DNA of 64,000 nucleotides from Breviolum minutum Mf 1.05b.01 (GCA_000507305.1 DF239309.1:70872-134871), one strand, 5' to 3'; positions 1 through 12,899 are shown, counted from the stretch's first letter. A program made the numbers and translations. Notes: a model not told the origin generated them from the letters alone.

Positions 1-3000
1 ATAGTATTGGTAGGGATAACGTATTGGTGGGATACGTTTTGAATGGATATGTGTGGGATATGTGTGGTGTGATGGATATGTGTGGGATATGTGTGGTGTG
101 AGATACGCCAACAATCTTCTGAAGAACCCTGCGACGAAACGTCTTTCGGGAAAAAAAATGCGTCTAAAACAACCTCCCAACTCGTCATCTTTATCCCAAA
201 AAAATTGCTCGCCCTTAAACGAGGCTGAAAGAAGTTGGTCTCAATTCTGAGCTCCCTCACCATTTCTTATCTTCAGACTCATGTAGCTCCTGAAGGTAAA
301 CGAACTCTGCTGAGTCAATGAATCATGAAATCATGGGCCGAATTTCGGGAAGATATACACACACACACACACCCGAAATTTTCGAACATGACAAGCTGGA
401 AAATTGCCATTTTTCATAGGAGATACATCTTCAACTGGTTGTTTTTTCAGCCAGTCATGTTTGTTTTCGGGGGAGTATCATCAATTTGGGGATGTGAAAC
501 CCTATAGGATCGCGTGGAAACTGGGGGTTTCTTGATTTGGGATCCAATAGTAAAAACAAAATGTCTGCTGGTGGTCACTGTTTTTTTGGGTGGGGGGGCA
601 CCTCAATGAATAATCCTCAACGATTAATGATAGATCATGTTGGTATATAAATCTTAATTAAGCTTATGATGATAATAATAATAATATGTAACTTTTCGTT
701 GACAATTGGTGAGCTTACAGGTAAAACTGATGAATGAAAACACTCCGTTACAGTCGTTAAGCCATGGCGTCATGAACTTGTCGTCTGGTCCTGTGATCTC
801 AAGCAATTGAAACGAGATCAAGTCTGAAAAACAAAATCTTTTGGCCAATGGAAAATGTTGAGTGCTACTTTGTTTTTGGTGGATTTGCATCCAAATTCTT
901 GAAGACCAAATTTGATACTCATCAACTGTAGATTTAAAGATTATTTAGCAGCCAATCATAGCGGTTTAGATTCTCAGCCTGCTGACCCAATAGAAGATTT
1001 ATTTGTAAGGCCTATCTAAGTTGTTTCTAAAGGAAAAGGTCCGCCCACGGCCTTACAAAGAAATTTTCAGTTCCAATTATAGTAGGTACTGGAAAAGGCT
1101 GTAAAAAATGGTTTAAGGTCACTTTTAGACATAAAACCGGGTTCTAATCCAACATTCCATAATATCTATTTCTGAGCCTAGGAAAATCAAAAAACATCTA
1201 TCCAAGTCTTCGTTTCAAGGCTTCCCCACATCTCCCTTTCCAAACACGGGTCCCCAACAGGGGTGTTCGCCAAAAAACCTTCACGCCAACCAAAAATGCT
1301 ACCTTTCTGAAGCTTCAGCGAATGTGCAACAAAAAGCAACCCATTAGGGAAACCTTTTCCATTGGTCAGTTTCTTCCAACAAATTACTCCCCGTTTTCCC
1401 ATCTACCCAACCCCACCTTCAACCAGGCACATTCGCCTACAATCACCTCAGTTTCGATGGCTTAGAATTCCAGATCGATCGAGGAACGGCAGGGATTTTT
1501 CCGGTAGATTCGAGTTAAAAGAAGGTCACATCACAAGGCATTTTTCGCATAAACCTTTGGAAAAATTGATGGATGCAAGTGCTGGAGATCCAACACCAAA
1601 AATTTCGTGACAGAAAAAAGTCGCAATCCCTTGACCATGGTTGTCTCAGGCAGGTGAATAAACAAAACGGCTAGCGTGAGACACAAAAAGAACGAGTATG
1701 AGTTTCTTCGTACATCATGTGATGCAAAATTGAAGGTTGCGGGGACAATGTTCACGAAGAGGCTTAAACTTGAATTTCTGGCAAGAAAGCATACAAAAAG
1801 AACGGAAAAAAAAGGAATGCTGCGCACAAACTTCGAAGGTCAAAAAACACTTCCTTCCCTCAATGCTCACGCACACCTCACGGTTTTTCCGTAGGGCTGC
1901 CTATGTGTTTTGATGAATTCTGCTGTGACGCCTCAAAAAAGATGTAAACATGCATGCACTGATTTAACAACCGCGAAGACTAGTCAAGTCCAGCATTACT
2001 TTTGAAAACCTTTCATGATTCTCCTGTGGATCTCAATGAGTTTCCCGCTTAGATAAATCAACACAATCGAGGTTCTTGGCAACACGCATCGGGCTTCTCC
2101 AGACCACAATTACCAGAACAACCTTACACGTACTACAACTGAGTTGAAGCCAAACCATCTTACAATTCATCTTCTGAAAAAGTAAAAAACTGTAAAAAAT
2201 TGCTCCTCAACCCCCACAAAGTCGTTGAATAGCTTAAAAGACATGTTTTCTCGTAAAAATAGCTGCGTACAGCTTTGAAGCATCGCACTTCTTATGCCAA
2301 GAAGTCCCATGCTGCAAGCCGCTAAGTAAGCCCCCTTCCAAACCCCCTCTAGCCAAGCAAGCTTAGTAATTAGCAACTCCAGCTGCAGCTTGATGTATAT
2401 ATGCTTTTGGAGGCAGCCATCGCCAAACCATCAACTTTACAATCTTCCTAGTATCATTACCAGAATGGTGAACTTTCGTGAACTTTCTCCAAGTCGCTGC
2501 TACCGGCCAGCCATGTAGTTCTTCCTTAAGTTCCTCAAAGCTGCACCCACCAAAGCACAACACTCACTTAGCTCAATTCCCCGATGAGAAAAGTTACAGT
2601 GCGAACCTTTGCCAAAAAGGAGACCCTTTTGGAAGAAGAGCCGATCAAAACTGGGATAACTATCAGACATGTATTTTTTCTGCTTATGTACTGGAAGATG
2701 GCTGCGCACTTCTCGCAGCTTCATGGTAGGGTTTTCCTGGAAATCATCTTCTATTCATCTAGGGTAAAAGTTGATAGCACAACAAAACCTGAAAACCCTC
2801 AAATTTACGGTGGGACTTATTTTGGAATCCTCCAGGAAACTAAGGTATCCCACTTGGGGAAAAGGAAAATCATCTTCAAAAAGCACCTTAGTACCTTGGT
2901 GGGGAATATGTTACTTCCAAGGAAATGTTTAAAGGTATGTTCTCCCACTGTTTCCAGCATAAGCTTCATTGATTTTTAGCATGTTTCACTGGCGGAAAGC

Positions 3001-3300
3001 GAAAAAGCCTTCAACATTTCAACGGTGACCCATGATCGAGGACAACTCCATAAACCGTCGCTACCTCAAAAGACTAGGGGGAATTCGTAGTTGCATAGGT
3101 TTGCGATGCATGCATTGATATTCTAAAGGTGTATCTTTATATGTATGCGTATGTGTATGCGTAAATATATATATATAATATATATATATATGTATATATA
3201 AATGTGTAGAGGTAGAGAGAGAGAGAGATAGGGACTCAAAATCTTTTGGGTACACTTCCAGTAAAGAATGGACACTCTTGGTTGCCCAAAAAGTAAATAT
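1..3300. other. Non-coding 5' stretch
   Basis: I find no convincing gene here. The first 110 bases hold an imperfect GT-rich minisatellite built on gatatgtgtggg. Short open frames exist on both strands but lack coding-like composition. Two places could hide minus-strand exons: around 1190-1300, and 2503-2541, which reads FEELKEELHGWP between an AG acceptor and a GT donor. An AT dinucleotide tract lies at 3165-3200 and a GA run at 3213-3230. Confidence 0.5.
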
Positions 3301-3761
3301 GTGTATCAAATAGATTTACATACATAACCGTATATCGATACCATGTTTTTCACACCAAGGGATGTCCCCCCCCCCGTTCAGATCCCAATGAATATCACCT
3401 TACCCAGGCACTGCAAGGCTCTGACATGTCACGAATCGCATTCCAGCACGTCGGGCGTGGAGTTCAAAAATCTGGGCAATATACTCCTGTTCATTGGGGA
3501 ATCACAAAGTCGGGCATGTCATGTAAACATGACAACCATGACCACCTTTAGCCTGGGTTTTTGGAGTGTGATCCGGTACCAGAAAATGTTCCGCCGACAG
3601 ATACAGATACTTCACTTCATGCACGGAAATCCTAGGAACAAAGGCTCCGAGACGGATGAGTATCGACCATTTCTCGGATGATTTTGTGACTCGCACAAAG
3701 CAACCCCCCGTAAAATTCGCGAAACTCCAAGGAGTTGCGACACAAATTATACAACTTGATA

Positions 3762-3804
3762 ACCAACCAAAAATTGGGACGATGCGTCCCAATTTTTGGT
3801 TGGT
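3762..3804. repeat. Perfect 19-bp inverted repeat (hairpin)
   Basis: The arm at 3762-3780 (accaaccaaaaattgggac) is followed by a 5-base loop at 3781-3785 and its exact reverse complement at 3786-3804. There is no coding sequence across it. It could be a minimal foldback element or an RNA hairpin; no run of T follows that would make it a terminator. Confidence 0.85.
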
Positions 3805-3908
3805 ACACCAGAAATGCCAAAGTTTTACAGATTTTTGTTGGGTATCATTGGTATCCTCCGATTTTGGAAAACTATGGTACCACTTTACAAGCAGATGATT
3901 TTGGTTGA

Positions 3909-4018
3909 TACCCTCCCTGAAACTAACATAGCCCCTAAAAATGAATGGTTGGAAGATGAATTTCCTTTTTGGGATCGCCTATTTTCAGGGGATCACTATG
4001 TTAGTTTCAGGGAGGGTA
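3909..4018. mobile_element. MITE with perfect 23-bp terminal inverted repeats (family M4)
   Basis: The element is 110 bp. Its left end (3909-3931, beginning taccctccctgaaac) is the exact reverse complement of its right end (3996-4018). The interior is itself partly palindromic. Single-ended remnants of the same terminus occur near 13352-13370 and 59774-59790. There is no coding capacity, so it would be mobilised in trans. The perfect arms suggest a fairly recent insertion. Confidence 0.85.
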
Positions 4019-4645
4019 GGTATTTCAATCCCAACACAAATCCCCTGTTGGCGATGTGAAGGAGACATCCTTGTGTGATAATCATGCACAAGTGTTTTGG
4101 AAACCCTACAAAAATCCAATTCAGTGGAGATTTTCTTAGGATAAATTGTTCTTTTCCAACACGGTGCCTATTGAATCATCCTTATATGTACCGGATAGCC
4201 CAAAAAGCTGGTACAACCATTTCTTGTATCAGATTTCTTTGCATCACATCTATATCAACCATTGGACACTCAATCATCACTGCCACAGTACCAATCTCCC
4301 AATTTACATTGGTGAGCACAAAGTCCTACATCGTCAGTATGATTGGAAGTGTTTTACACACGAACGTTTTACAAAAATGAGATACACCATACCTTCACCT
4401 GGGATTCTTGGGGATTTTTGTTCACCCATGGACATACCCACATTTTTTTTTGGGGGGGGGGGGTGGCTTTTTTGGGGGGGACTTCCCATAGGAATCCCAC
4501 GTTGGGATTGGAGGTACATCCCCACGATCCCCCCGATTCTCCGTGCAGGCGATCACCACATGGCCCATCGGCAGAGGTTTCGGGTGATCCTGTGCCTGGC
4601 TGGCTGGAAAAAATCTGAGAAAAAAATGTATGCTATATTATCTAT

Positions 4646-4751
4646 ATGGATGTTTCCAAAAGTAGTGGTACCCCCAAATCATCCACTTTAATGGGGTTTT
4701 CCACTATAAACCATCCATTTTGGGGTACCCCTAATTTTTGGAAACACCCAT
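4646..4751. mobile_element. Hairpin MITE, family M1, copy 1
   Basis: A ~105-bp foldback beginning with tgtttcc and ending with ggaaacaccca. Its two halves are near reverse complements (ggtaccccc / ggggtaccc). It belongs to the family also seen at 14026-14130, 15571-15674 and 30681-30800. It lies in an AT-rich stretch with tatat on both sides, which could be a short target duplication. Confidence 0.8.
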
Positions 4752-4910
4752 ATATAGAACACACATAGTGTATATCAATGTATATATATTTTTGTATATC
4801 ATTTATGCGAGATTGAAGTCTGTATACATTAGTACGTGGTGTGCATATCTATCATTTGAAGTATGGAATGTGTATATATACATATGAATACATATATATA
4901 TATATATGTA

Positions 4911-4912
<2 letters not shown>

Positions 4913-4944
<32 letters not shown>

Positions 4945-4974
4945 CATACATACATACATACATACATACATACA

Positions 4975-5003
<29 letters not shown>
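4913..5003. repeat. (CATA)n microsatellite
   Basis: About 22 uninterrupted CATA units, flanked by (TA)n. The open frames across it on both strands come only from the repeat and are not genes. Confidence 0.97.
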
Positions 5004-5010
<7 letters not shown>

Positions 5011-8000
5011 TATGCTGGCTTGCCGGGAGAAAAATCACGTAAGCCTTCAAGAAAGCTTTTCAAAGTGAGTGAAAAAATCATGTAGATCTCAACGTGGGAT
5101 CCTGAGGATTCTCCAATCCCCTAAACCTTTCTATCATAGGCGTTCTTGATGACATGCTCCCTCTATACCACGTGGTGCAATTTCTTTTTTAAGATGGAAC
5201 GAAGGCGGCTACATCTACTCAGCATTTGAAGAAAAAAAGACAGAAAACACGTGACAGTCAATACATCCATCGGTTTATGGATTTTTCAGGTCCTCCTCTG
5301 AAGAATGTCCAAGGCCATGTGAAACATGTGTTTTTGACACGCTAGCAACATGCGTGGGTCCCTTGCGGAAGGAATCTATTCAATAATTCTATATATAAAC
5401 CCAATACTTTTGTTGACTATCAGAATCCCAAACATTCTGAAAGTGGACTGAGTTTTTGGAATGAAAACTCTGGCTCAATGGTGCATAAAAGTGGACCTTC
5501 TTTAGTGGTTGGGCATCCCCCTTTCGAAGGCCTCCGACCCTTCAGGCCTGCTCGCTGGACGAAGCCTCCACGCTTTTCGGTGCACCATCGTCCGGGGAAC
5601 GCATCTCCCTTTTTTGAGCCAAAAGTCCGCGGAAAAGTCAGCAAGACACTTGACCCTTGGCCCTGGAGTTTTGGTGCTTGAAATCAAAAAAAAAATAAGA
5701 AACTCAGAAACGCCCCAAAAAAAACATGTCTCTTATGCCATGTTGGGTCAAAAACCGGCGCAACCGTGTCAAACCTTGAACTGGACTCCATGGTTCCCAC
5801 CAATTCAAGCTGATTGATGGATACCAATCACACAGTATCAAACACTCAAAAAATCAAGTGGGTGTTTAGATTCAAGCTACCTCAAAAAGGACGCGCTTGC
5901 CGTCAGAACCTTCATTTCAGATCAAAAAAAGCATGGCATCTTCATGACACCATTCGAGCCACAAAAAAAAAAGCAAACCTGTTACTTTCTCCAGGTTGTT
6001 TAATAGGGATCCTTGTAACTAATGGCTTCTTATAATTCCCATAAACCTGTGTGGTGAATAATACCCCTTTTTACCCTAAACAACTAGGGGCCCTTCTTTC
6101 AGGACGCTCAATTTCGTTTTCCGTCGCATCTTCACCCACCCCAACCTGAAACACCCGCCACCTGGGACCTCAAAAGTTTCAGGGAACACCACCTGCGAAT
6201 CAATCCACCACATCCCAACAAAACTCGGGGGGAAATGTCCAAACTGGAAGGCCAAATCCCATCAAAGATACACCACCGGTCCGGTCAAATCCACAGATCC
6301 TTCACCCGGCCACGATTTTTCATCGGTTTTTGTTGGTAAAAACCTACTATCTTCATACTATCTCCACGGCACCAAACCGGGTTTTGGATTTTTTTGGGGG
6401 CTTGTCATGCGTGGGACCCTCCCCATTCGAAGAAAAACACTAGACCAAGGATTTTTATGTGAGAAGTTGGCGATAGAAGTTGCACTTTTTTGAAGAAACA
6501 TGTCATTTTTCAGCCCTGGAAAAATAGATCTTTTTTAGGCACAGGAAAGTTTCCGCCTTCTCCCAAAAGTACATTTCATAATCCCCCATACCCCGCCAGA
6601 AATACCTGGCCAGCATTTTTCATATTGTTCACCCCTCAACCTTCACATCTACAATGATGCAATTGTTATTTCTATACTCTCAGTTGGTGTTCAGCCCATC
6701 ACAGTCCAGCTGTCAGTTTCTCACCAAGGATCCGATGAGTGAAAAAAATCTGATCCACGAATCCTACACTGAAGATACTAAATCCTGCACCAAGGATGAT
6801 GATTATCCCAATTATCTATAGGGTTTCAGCACCATCCAAACGGTGGTTGTTTCGGATTTATTCCATATGTAAAATTGTAAAACCCCAAAAAGTTTGATGT
6901 TTGAAACCCTCGAGAAACCTCGGCAGTAAACTCTTGGCTTCCCCCCAACCCCAACCCCATTTTTTGGTCGCATTGTCAGGACGCATCCAAGGCGTTTTCG
7001 GGACGCGCTCTCTGCTATCCTTACACACTGACGCCTTCAACCCTCAAGAGACATTCCAGGCGAAACCACCGAAATGTCGCCATCGCGAATTTTTTTCTGA
7101 TGTGCTTGGGTAACTTGTTCTCTTCTTGAATAATCAAATGGTCTTTTTGTCAATACAATGTTTCAATTTCAGATAAAGTATATTTATAGGTTGTACATAT
7201 ACATACGTGTGTGTATACATATTCCACAAAAATTAAGGTAACAAAGGGACTGCAAAGTTGGGAAATATTTCGTATTGGTATAGGTCTATTTGGGGCTGAC
7301 CCAGTCCACCCTCGCATTTTTGAAACGGCCGTCCTGGAAAATCCGGTTCAGTTACACCATGCGCTCATATGTCGCATAATATTACATATTATACATGTTG
7401 CATATACATATATATATATATACGTATATATATTATGTACATTGGGCTATGAAGGGGCCACAGATTTATTAGCAGGTTAGCATTCCCACTGGACCAATCA
7501 TTGTGAGCCACAGCCGGGGCCATAGCCATGCTGCTGCTTCAAGCTGTTTGGAAGTATATAGATAGATGGTAAAAAGCCGAGGCGGTTTTGTTGATCATGG
7601 ATCCCTTTTTGTTAGCAAATAATGTTGCGCCATAGCTATTGGCTTCAATCATTCCACCATAACATTTTTCAGCACAAAAGGATTCCTGCAAAATCATGTA
7701 AAATCTTACAACTCAATTTCTGATTTTGGACCCCAACAAAAATAATTTTGAAAAAGTCAGAACTTGAGTCAAGTCATGGTTTTGTGTTGTTTCTGGGCTG
7801 CAAAAACATGTCCAAAAACTGATTCTCGGTTACTAATAATTCTTAGATTTTTGAAAGGATCTATCAATCCTCAACATGATTATAGTGTATTCATACTTGA
7901 TCTACCACTTGTTGTTTCTGTCACAAACAGCACCATAATTTACTATCTGGTGGTTGAACCAACCCATCTGAAAAAATATGCTCGTCAATTTGGATCATTT

Positions 8001-8400
8001 CCCCAAGGTATGGTTGAAAATGATAAAACATGTTTCAAACCACCGGTCATGTCGATCGCACCGTGTTGGTGCCCTTGACACGTAGGCAAAGAATCGTTTC
8101 ACTTGTCCTATGAGCACTGTTTAAAACCACCACCTAGAATTTTGGTTCACTTCAACCAGCCACTGCTTGCTTGAAGATCACCAGTTCGATAAACCGGCGC
8201 TTCCTGAAGGCATCCAACAAGGCATCAAAGGCATTCAAGGCACCCGGCATCCGATTCCAAGGCGATGAGCGGTTAGTTTTCTTGATTTTTCACCCCACAA
8301 AAAGGGTTGATGATTTTTTTTAAAATCTTTGACCAATAAAAATGTGGAAAATAAACAAATGACATCATAAGATACCAGGAAAATGACATCATAAGGTTTA
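5004..8400. other. Mostly non-coding stretch
   Basis: No gene is supported. 5478-5680 is richer in G+C and open on both strands (on + it reads GIPLSKASDPSGLLAGRS), so an exon is possible there but the strand cannot be settled. 6005-6092 resembles 9066-9152 (agggatcctt then ccctaa/accaaccagg), a low-copy repeat. 6805-6860 is a partial, inverted M3 MITE. An AT microsatellite lies at 7400-7440. Confidence 0.4.
7948..8045. mobile_element. Hairpin MITE, family M2, copy 1
   Basis: A ~100-bp foldback beginning tggtggttgaacc and ending gtttcaaaccaccgg, with the shared interior ttggatcatttcccc. Related copies lie at 10072-10169, 12764-12866, 32381-32480 and 53277-53402. Confidence 0.75.
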
Positions 8401-8401
8401 C

Positions 8402-8549
8402 CAGGATGTATTTCTTGTGGGTCTTCATGAAACTGTCGGGGATACACCCCAAAAAGCATCCCGCCATCGCGACGGCCGTCGAAGTCGATGGATTTCTCCC
8501 ACCGGATTAGTCGACAAGTTGGTGGCACTTCCAAGGGTTGTTTCAATTT
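8402..8549 (-). CDS. Candidate internal exon, unknown protein
   Basis: The minus strand reads a balanced, non-repetitive peptide with core stretches WEKSIDFDGRRDGGMLFGVY and PRQFHEDPQEIHP. It ends at a good donor, CCTG|GTAAAC at 8402. The acceptor is uncertain; AG sites precede it at several places up to about 8560. Composition and the donor are the only evidence. I recognise no family, and the neighbouring exons of the putative gene were not found. Confidence 0.35.
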
Positions 8550-9065
8550 GGTAGCCTTTTTTTCGGTGTATTCCATCAAAAATTGAATGGGACCTTACCA
8601 ACAGACCCCTAAGTAAGTTGCTAGAGCTATTAGATACTCAATTTTGGGGGTCCGTTCAGTGGGTCCTGTTGGAGATTTCTTGGATGTATGCAACAGATAT
8701 GGACGAAAAATAAGCCTCCTATGGTATCGCTCACCTGAAAATGGGGATAAGTTTCAATCCATAGGCTTCACCAGAAAGATTTTCCCAAAGAACAACGCAG
8801 GAACTTCCAGGGCTGTTTTGGGTGTTTAGTGGACTTCCCGACGAAGTTCTTAACCTTGGAAGCCAAGATAATCATCGAATTCTAGCACGGCTATGAAGCA
8901 TGGGATTTTTGTCACCGGGTCTGTTGCATAATTCCAGGCTCCATGGTGAAGCAGTTGACATCAAGAAGTTGTTCACCTTTCGACATACCTGCCACCATAA
9001 GCTTATGCACTGCAAGATCCAAATGGTCGATTAAGATCAAAGGACAAATAAAAACATCTTGTATC

Positions 9066-9152
9066 ATAGGGATCCTTATAAGGGTTGCTTATAATCCCTA
9101 TATATAAATGGGTAGTATAATCCCCTATATAACCCAACCAACCAGGGTTTTT
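9066..9152. repeat. Low-copy dispersed repeat
   Basis: This segment shares agggatcctt, a central cttataat and a closing accaaccagg-like end with 6005-6092. Copies are diverged. No gene is visible inside. Confidence 0.5.
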
Positions 9153-9595
9153 CTTACTGCTCATTTCGCTTCTCGAAAGTCTCATGTCTCCCAATCTCAC
9201 ATTTCATCACATAAGTTCATCACATACCTTAAGTCTCAAAAACTTAAAAATATCAAGGATCCTATTTTGGGGAGATCTTTGCCATCGTTTGTTCTGGTCA
9301 CATCAACAAAAAATCAGGGATTGTTATGTTGGATGCCCAAATCAGTGGTTTATTGGATGTGCACCCAACTCATGAGTCGCCGAATTTGGCGACTCAAAAT
9401 GGCCCGAGTCAAAGGCCAATCCTCAACTTGCCATCATCGAAAGTCGAAGGGCTTCTTGCCTCGAGGTGCGACCCTTTCCTCCTGTTGATGGCTGAAATCC
9501 GGCTAACCAGTTGAGGGAACGGTAGTTTGTCCCACTATTTTTTTCAAAGTTTTATACATCCCAGATAGTGCAGATTTTAGCCATCAACAGTCTCA

Positions 9596-9735
9596 ACTGC
9601 TTATATCTTGAAGCCTAAGAGTAATTTGGGATTGAGGCTCTGACAGTTCCGCATCATCCTCCTCTTCTGGGGCAGCCGGTAGGGCAGCTGGCAAGGCAGG
9701 CAAGGCAGGTGCTGGGGCCGGCGAGGGCCTCAGCA
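9596..9735 (-). CDS. Candidate terminal exon, Pro/Ala-rich
   Basis: On the minus strand the sequence reads a Pro/Ala-rich stretch (PAPAPALPALPAALPAAPEE) followed by an acidic part and then a TGA at about 9596-9598. On the plus strand the same DNA reads a Ser- then Gly/Ala/Lys-rich tail ending in TGA. The strand is therefore ambiguous. GC content is well above the surroundings, which favours coding sequence. An M3 MITE starts immediately to the right at 9741. Confidence 0.3.
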
Positions 9736-9740
9736 AGTGA

Positions 9741-9838
9741 TACTGATGGTTCAGAAATCCCAAGGCCAACCACCGTTTGGATGGTGCTGAAACCCTATAA
9801 ATAATGGGATAAAATCTACCAACCTCAACTGGTGAGTT
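9741..9838. mobile_element. MITE, family M3, diverged copy
   Basis: It shares gatggttcagaaatcccaag, then gaaaccctataaataatggg and accaacctcaactggtga, with the intact copy at 21878-21988. The right terminal repeat is not preserved. The family is also seen, more degraded, at 33312-33420 and at 6805-6860 (inverted). Confidence 0.7.
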
Positions 9839-10071
9839 TACCGGATTATTCCAACTGTATGCCAGCAAAATACGAATCATATGAACTGGAAACAATTCAT
9901 ATAGACTAGAACATCATATTGCTCATGTATGATAATATGATATTTAGATATATCTAGCAATACGAATCTGTTATTTCTACTGTTACACTTATCAAATTTT
10001 ATAAGAGACCCTTGGGCCAAATTCGAAGATGTCAAAGACCACCTGGGAAACCTCCTGTGAAGTCCCATCTA

Positions 10072-10169
10072 GCTGGTGGTTGAACCAACCCATTTGAAAA
10101 ATATTCGTCAAATTGGATCATTTCCCCAGGTAGGGATGAAAATTAAAAAATATTCGAAACCACCACCTA
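10072..10169. mobile_element. Hairpin MITE, family M2, copy 2
   Basis: Left end gctggtggttgaaccaaccc, right end gaaaccaccacctag, interior attggatcatttccccag. Same family as 7948-8045. Confidence 0.75.
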
Positions 10170-11685
10170 GGACCTAGCCATCGTTTGACATCACTATACC
10201 TGTGACCAAAATCATCACACGTCATCAAGATGTTGCAATTACTTCTCACGGAGCAGTGGATAATGAAAGGTTGATAGGGTTTCCTTTCATCAAAATATAT
10301 AGATGATTTAATTTACCCACTTAGTTCACCATGGGTTTTGGCAACCCCCAAAAACTTAAACACACATATACCCACGTTTTAAAACCGAAACCTTCCAGCC
10401 GTCAACCGCCCCTTCCCCGCCCTAACCCACCCCCCCCAAAAGACCCCCTGGGTTGGGGCCCCCGACACAAGTGGGGCGCCATACTGCGCCTTTTCGCCTT
10501 CAACTCCGGGGAGGCATGGAAGGGGGGTGGCCAACAGGAAGCTATGATAAATCCATTCTCAAAGTTCACAGGTTCTGCCTACTAAATCCATCCGTTACCT
10601 TTTAGATGGTTTGGGTGTGTGATTGGAAAAAAAAACGCAAGCTGTGTTTGTTATTTTTTATTCATATGATTTTTTTGCACAAACAATCTATATATATATA
10701 TATAGAAATATATAGATAGAATTTACCAACTCCTGGTAAGCTTAAATTTATGAGAAATGGCACACAACCCTCCGCAGAAATTTCACATCTGGGCCAACCA
10801 ACGGAAGGTGGGCCCGGGCAAACAGGTGCTGGTACCATCTGGCTTCCGCCATTCCAAACCTCAAAGGTTTGGTTCGGAAAACGTTTGGCAAAGTCCAAAA
10901 AAATGTGGGAGATTTCAAGTGTTTCACATGTGTTTTTTTCGGATGTGTACTTTATTACCTTGGAAAATCAAAAAAAATGTAATGCTTATACTAGTTGTTC
11001 TTTGAAAAAGGGGGGGGTTGAAACCTGTTCAACAAGAAACTCACCAGTCGCATCGGCAGCACAACATGAAAAGAAACCAATTCCACGGAAAGTTCAGATA
11101 AAACGTAAACATCTTATGTTTGATACCAGGCATCCTAAAAAGCCCAAAGGGGCTGCCGATGTATCCCCAAAAACATGCCCAACTCCCTTGTTCACGTGTA
11201 CAAAGGGTTGGACTTGAGGGGGAAAAGTACTTTGATACATCCGAAGAAACAGGAAGAGTACAAACATATCTTCTGGAAAGTCTGAGGCCTCTTATCTAAA
11301 TTCTCTGACTTTTTCTCATCCCATTTTCTTGCCACTTTTCACAGTCTCACGGCATCCAAAAAGTCTCCTTTCATTTCACTTGACACATGCTTCATGATAT
11401 CTCGGCCGATAATATCCCCAAAACAAACTGCTTCAGAAAAATCCGCAGATGGCACTAGCTGGTACCTCCCACAATTCCAAGATGTGTTGATCGGAAACTG
11501 GTGGTAGATCTGTTCATCACTCCCAAATTTAACTTTCATGTATCACATCTACATAGGTCCATAAGTAAAAGATGTCTCTGTATATACATATATACATACA
11601 TGTATACAATATATATATATATAATATATACATGTATACAATATATGTATATATACACAATATACATATATAATATAGTACACAC

Positions 11686-11777
11686 CTCCAGCTCCTTGTT
11701 CAACCACGTTGTGCTGCATCTCTGAGCGTTCCAGGCCCAACTGAAAGATGGAGGGCCCGAGCCGCTCCACAAAGCTA
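11686..11777 (-). CDS. Candidate internal exon, unknown protein
   Basis: A 92-bp stretch on the minus strand bounded by an AG acceptor (CGCCAG, 11778-11779) and a GT donor (GGAG|GTGTGT, 11684-11685). In one frame it reads a plausible soluble segment, SFVERLGPSIFQLGLERSEM, followed by QHNVVEQGAG. A second frame is also open, so the phase is not settled. It lies just downstream, in coding direction, of the candidate exons at 12664 and 12182 and could belong to the same gene. No family recognised. Confidence 0.4.
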
Positions 11778-11889
11778 CTGGCGTCAAGGTTAAAAGGTGG
11801 TTGGGAATGGATATTCTTCCTATTCTCCTCCTTCGTCTTGGTGTTTGTTCTTCGTTGGTTGTGTTTTTTTGTTAATTGGTTTATTAAAT

Positions 11890-11894
11890 GTTGA

Positions 11895-11978
<84 letters not shown>

Positions 11979-11989
11979 CGTTGTCGTCG

Positions 11990-12021
<32 letters not shown>
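11890..12021. repeat. (TTG)n microsatellite
   Basis: About 44 trinucleotide units with a few TCG interruptions. The long poly-Val and poly-Leu frames across it are artefacts of the repeat. Confidence 0.97.
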
Positions 12022-12133
12022 CCTTTCCTCCTTTTTCCTTCCTGTTGTGGAATCCATCTATTTCAAGAATCCAGTGAAGATTCCATCAAGTCCTCCTCTT
12101 TGGGGCTGAAGCCCAAAAGAATCGGCCTCCAAC

Positions 12134-12664
12134 ATGTTTGGGGGGAAAATGTTCCTCCAGCCCCATCTCTCGCAACAGCACCCTGCAAACACAAATCCCT
12201 TGGCAGGCCTGCAATGAGGTAAATCGTTCAAGGCACATTGAAAACGTGCCACCTATGGGTCGTCTCGGTTGATTGATTTTGGCGGCATTTAGGATCTGAA
12301 AAATTGATCAACCTCTTCACTACCTGAAACATGCCCAAGGACAAACCCCAAAAAAGAGGCTTTGCTCAACTTTCAGGCGCTTCTGCTGTTTTCTTCCAGA
12401 AAAATCTATGACCCTTGGACCTTTCAATTTGAAAAACAAGACTCTGACCGCTTAGTAGACTCTAAAAAATGGCGCAACCTCCCAAGTTTACTACATACAC
12501 ATATATTTATTATATATCTATAAATATAGACATACATATATGGCAAGCTGTGAAGTCGACCTCATATTTCCCCGACCTCAGAGCCACGAATCCCAGAAGA
12601 TTGGAGTCGATAGCAGTCACCGCACTCCTGGTGGTAACAACCCCCGAAGTTCAACAGCTCGCCC
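12134..12664 (-). CDS. Candidate pair of exons of a minus-strand spliced gene
   Basis: Exon 12664-12621 (AG|GGG start, GCG|GTGACT donor) reads VELRGLLPPGV and ends in phase 2. Exon 12182-12134 starts after TTTGCAG with GG, restores the frame and reads VLLREMGLEEHFPPKH before a GT donor at 12132-12133. The two join without a stop. The LPP..+..VL pattern recalls the LP...VL.EF part of the module in the host gene upstream (17.7-21.6 kb), so this may be a further, diverged module or the next gene. The link to 11686-11777 does not close in phase. Confidence 0.4.
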
Positions 12665-12763
12665 CTGAAAAATGGTGGGAACGGAAGACGATCCAACCTC
12701 CTATTGGGGTTTTTAGGTAACTTTTCAGGAGCTATGAGATTTGCGATCTTCCAAAAAGAATTC

Positions 12764-12866
12764 TGGTTGGTGGTTGAACCACCCCATGTGAAAAAATGTG
12801 CTCGTCAAATTGGATTATTTTCCCAGGGATCGGGGTGAAACTAAAAAACGTTTGAAACCACCACCA
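12764..12866. mobile_element. Hairpin MITE, family M2, copy 3
   Basis: Left end tggttggtggttgaaccacc, right end gtttgaaaccaccacc, interior attggattattttccc. Confidence 0.75.
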
Positions 12867-12899
12867 AAAAGGAGTTGAAACCTGAGGTCATATATATCC

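Noticed and set aside
5610..5640. Possible spliced-leader RNA sequence (ttttttgagccaaaa)
   Set aside because: Only a short chance resemblance; the conserved leader core and a following GT donor are absent.
11797..12222. Poly-Val / poly-Leu protein
   Set aside because: Produced entirely by the (TTG)n microsatellite.
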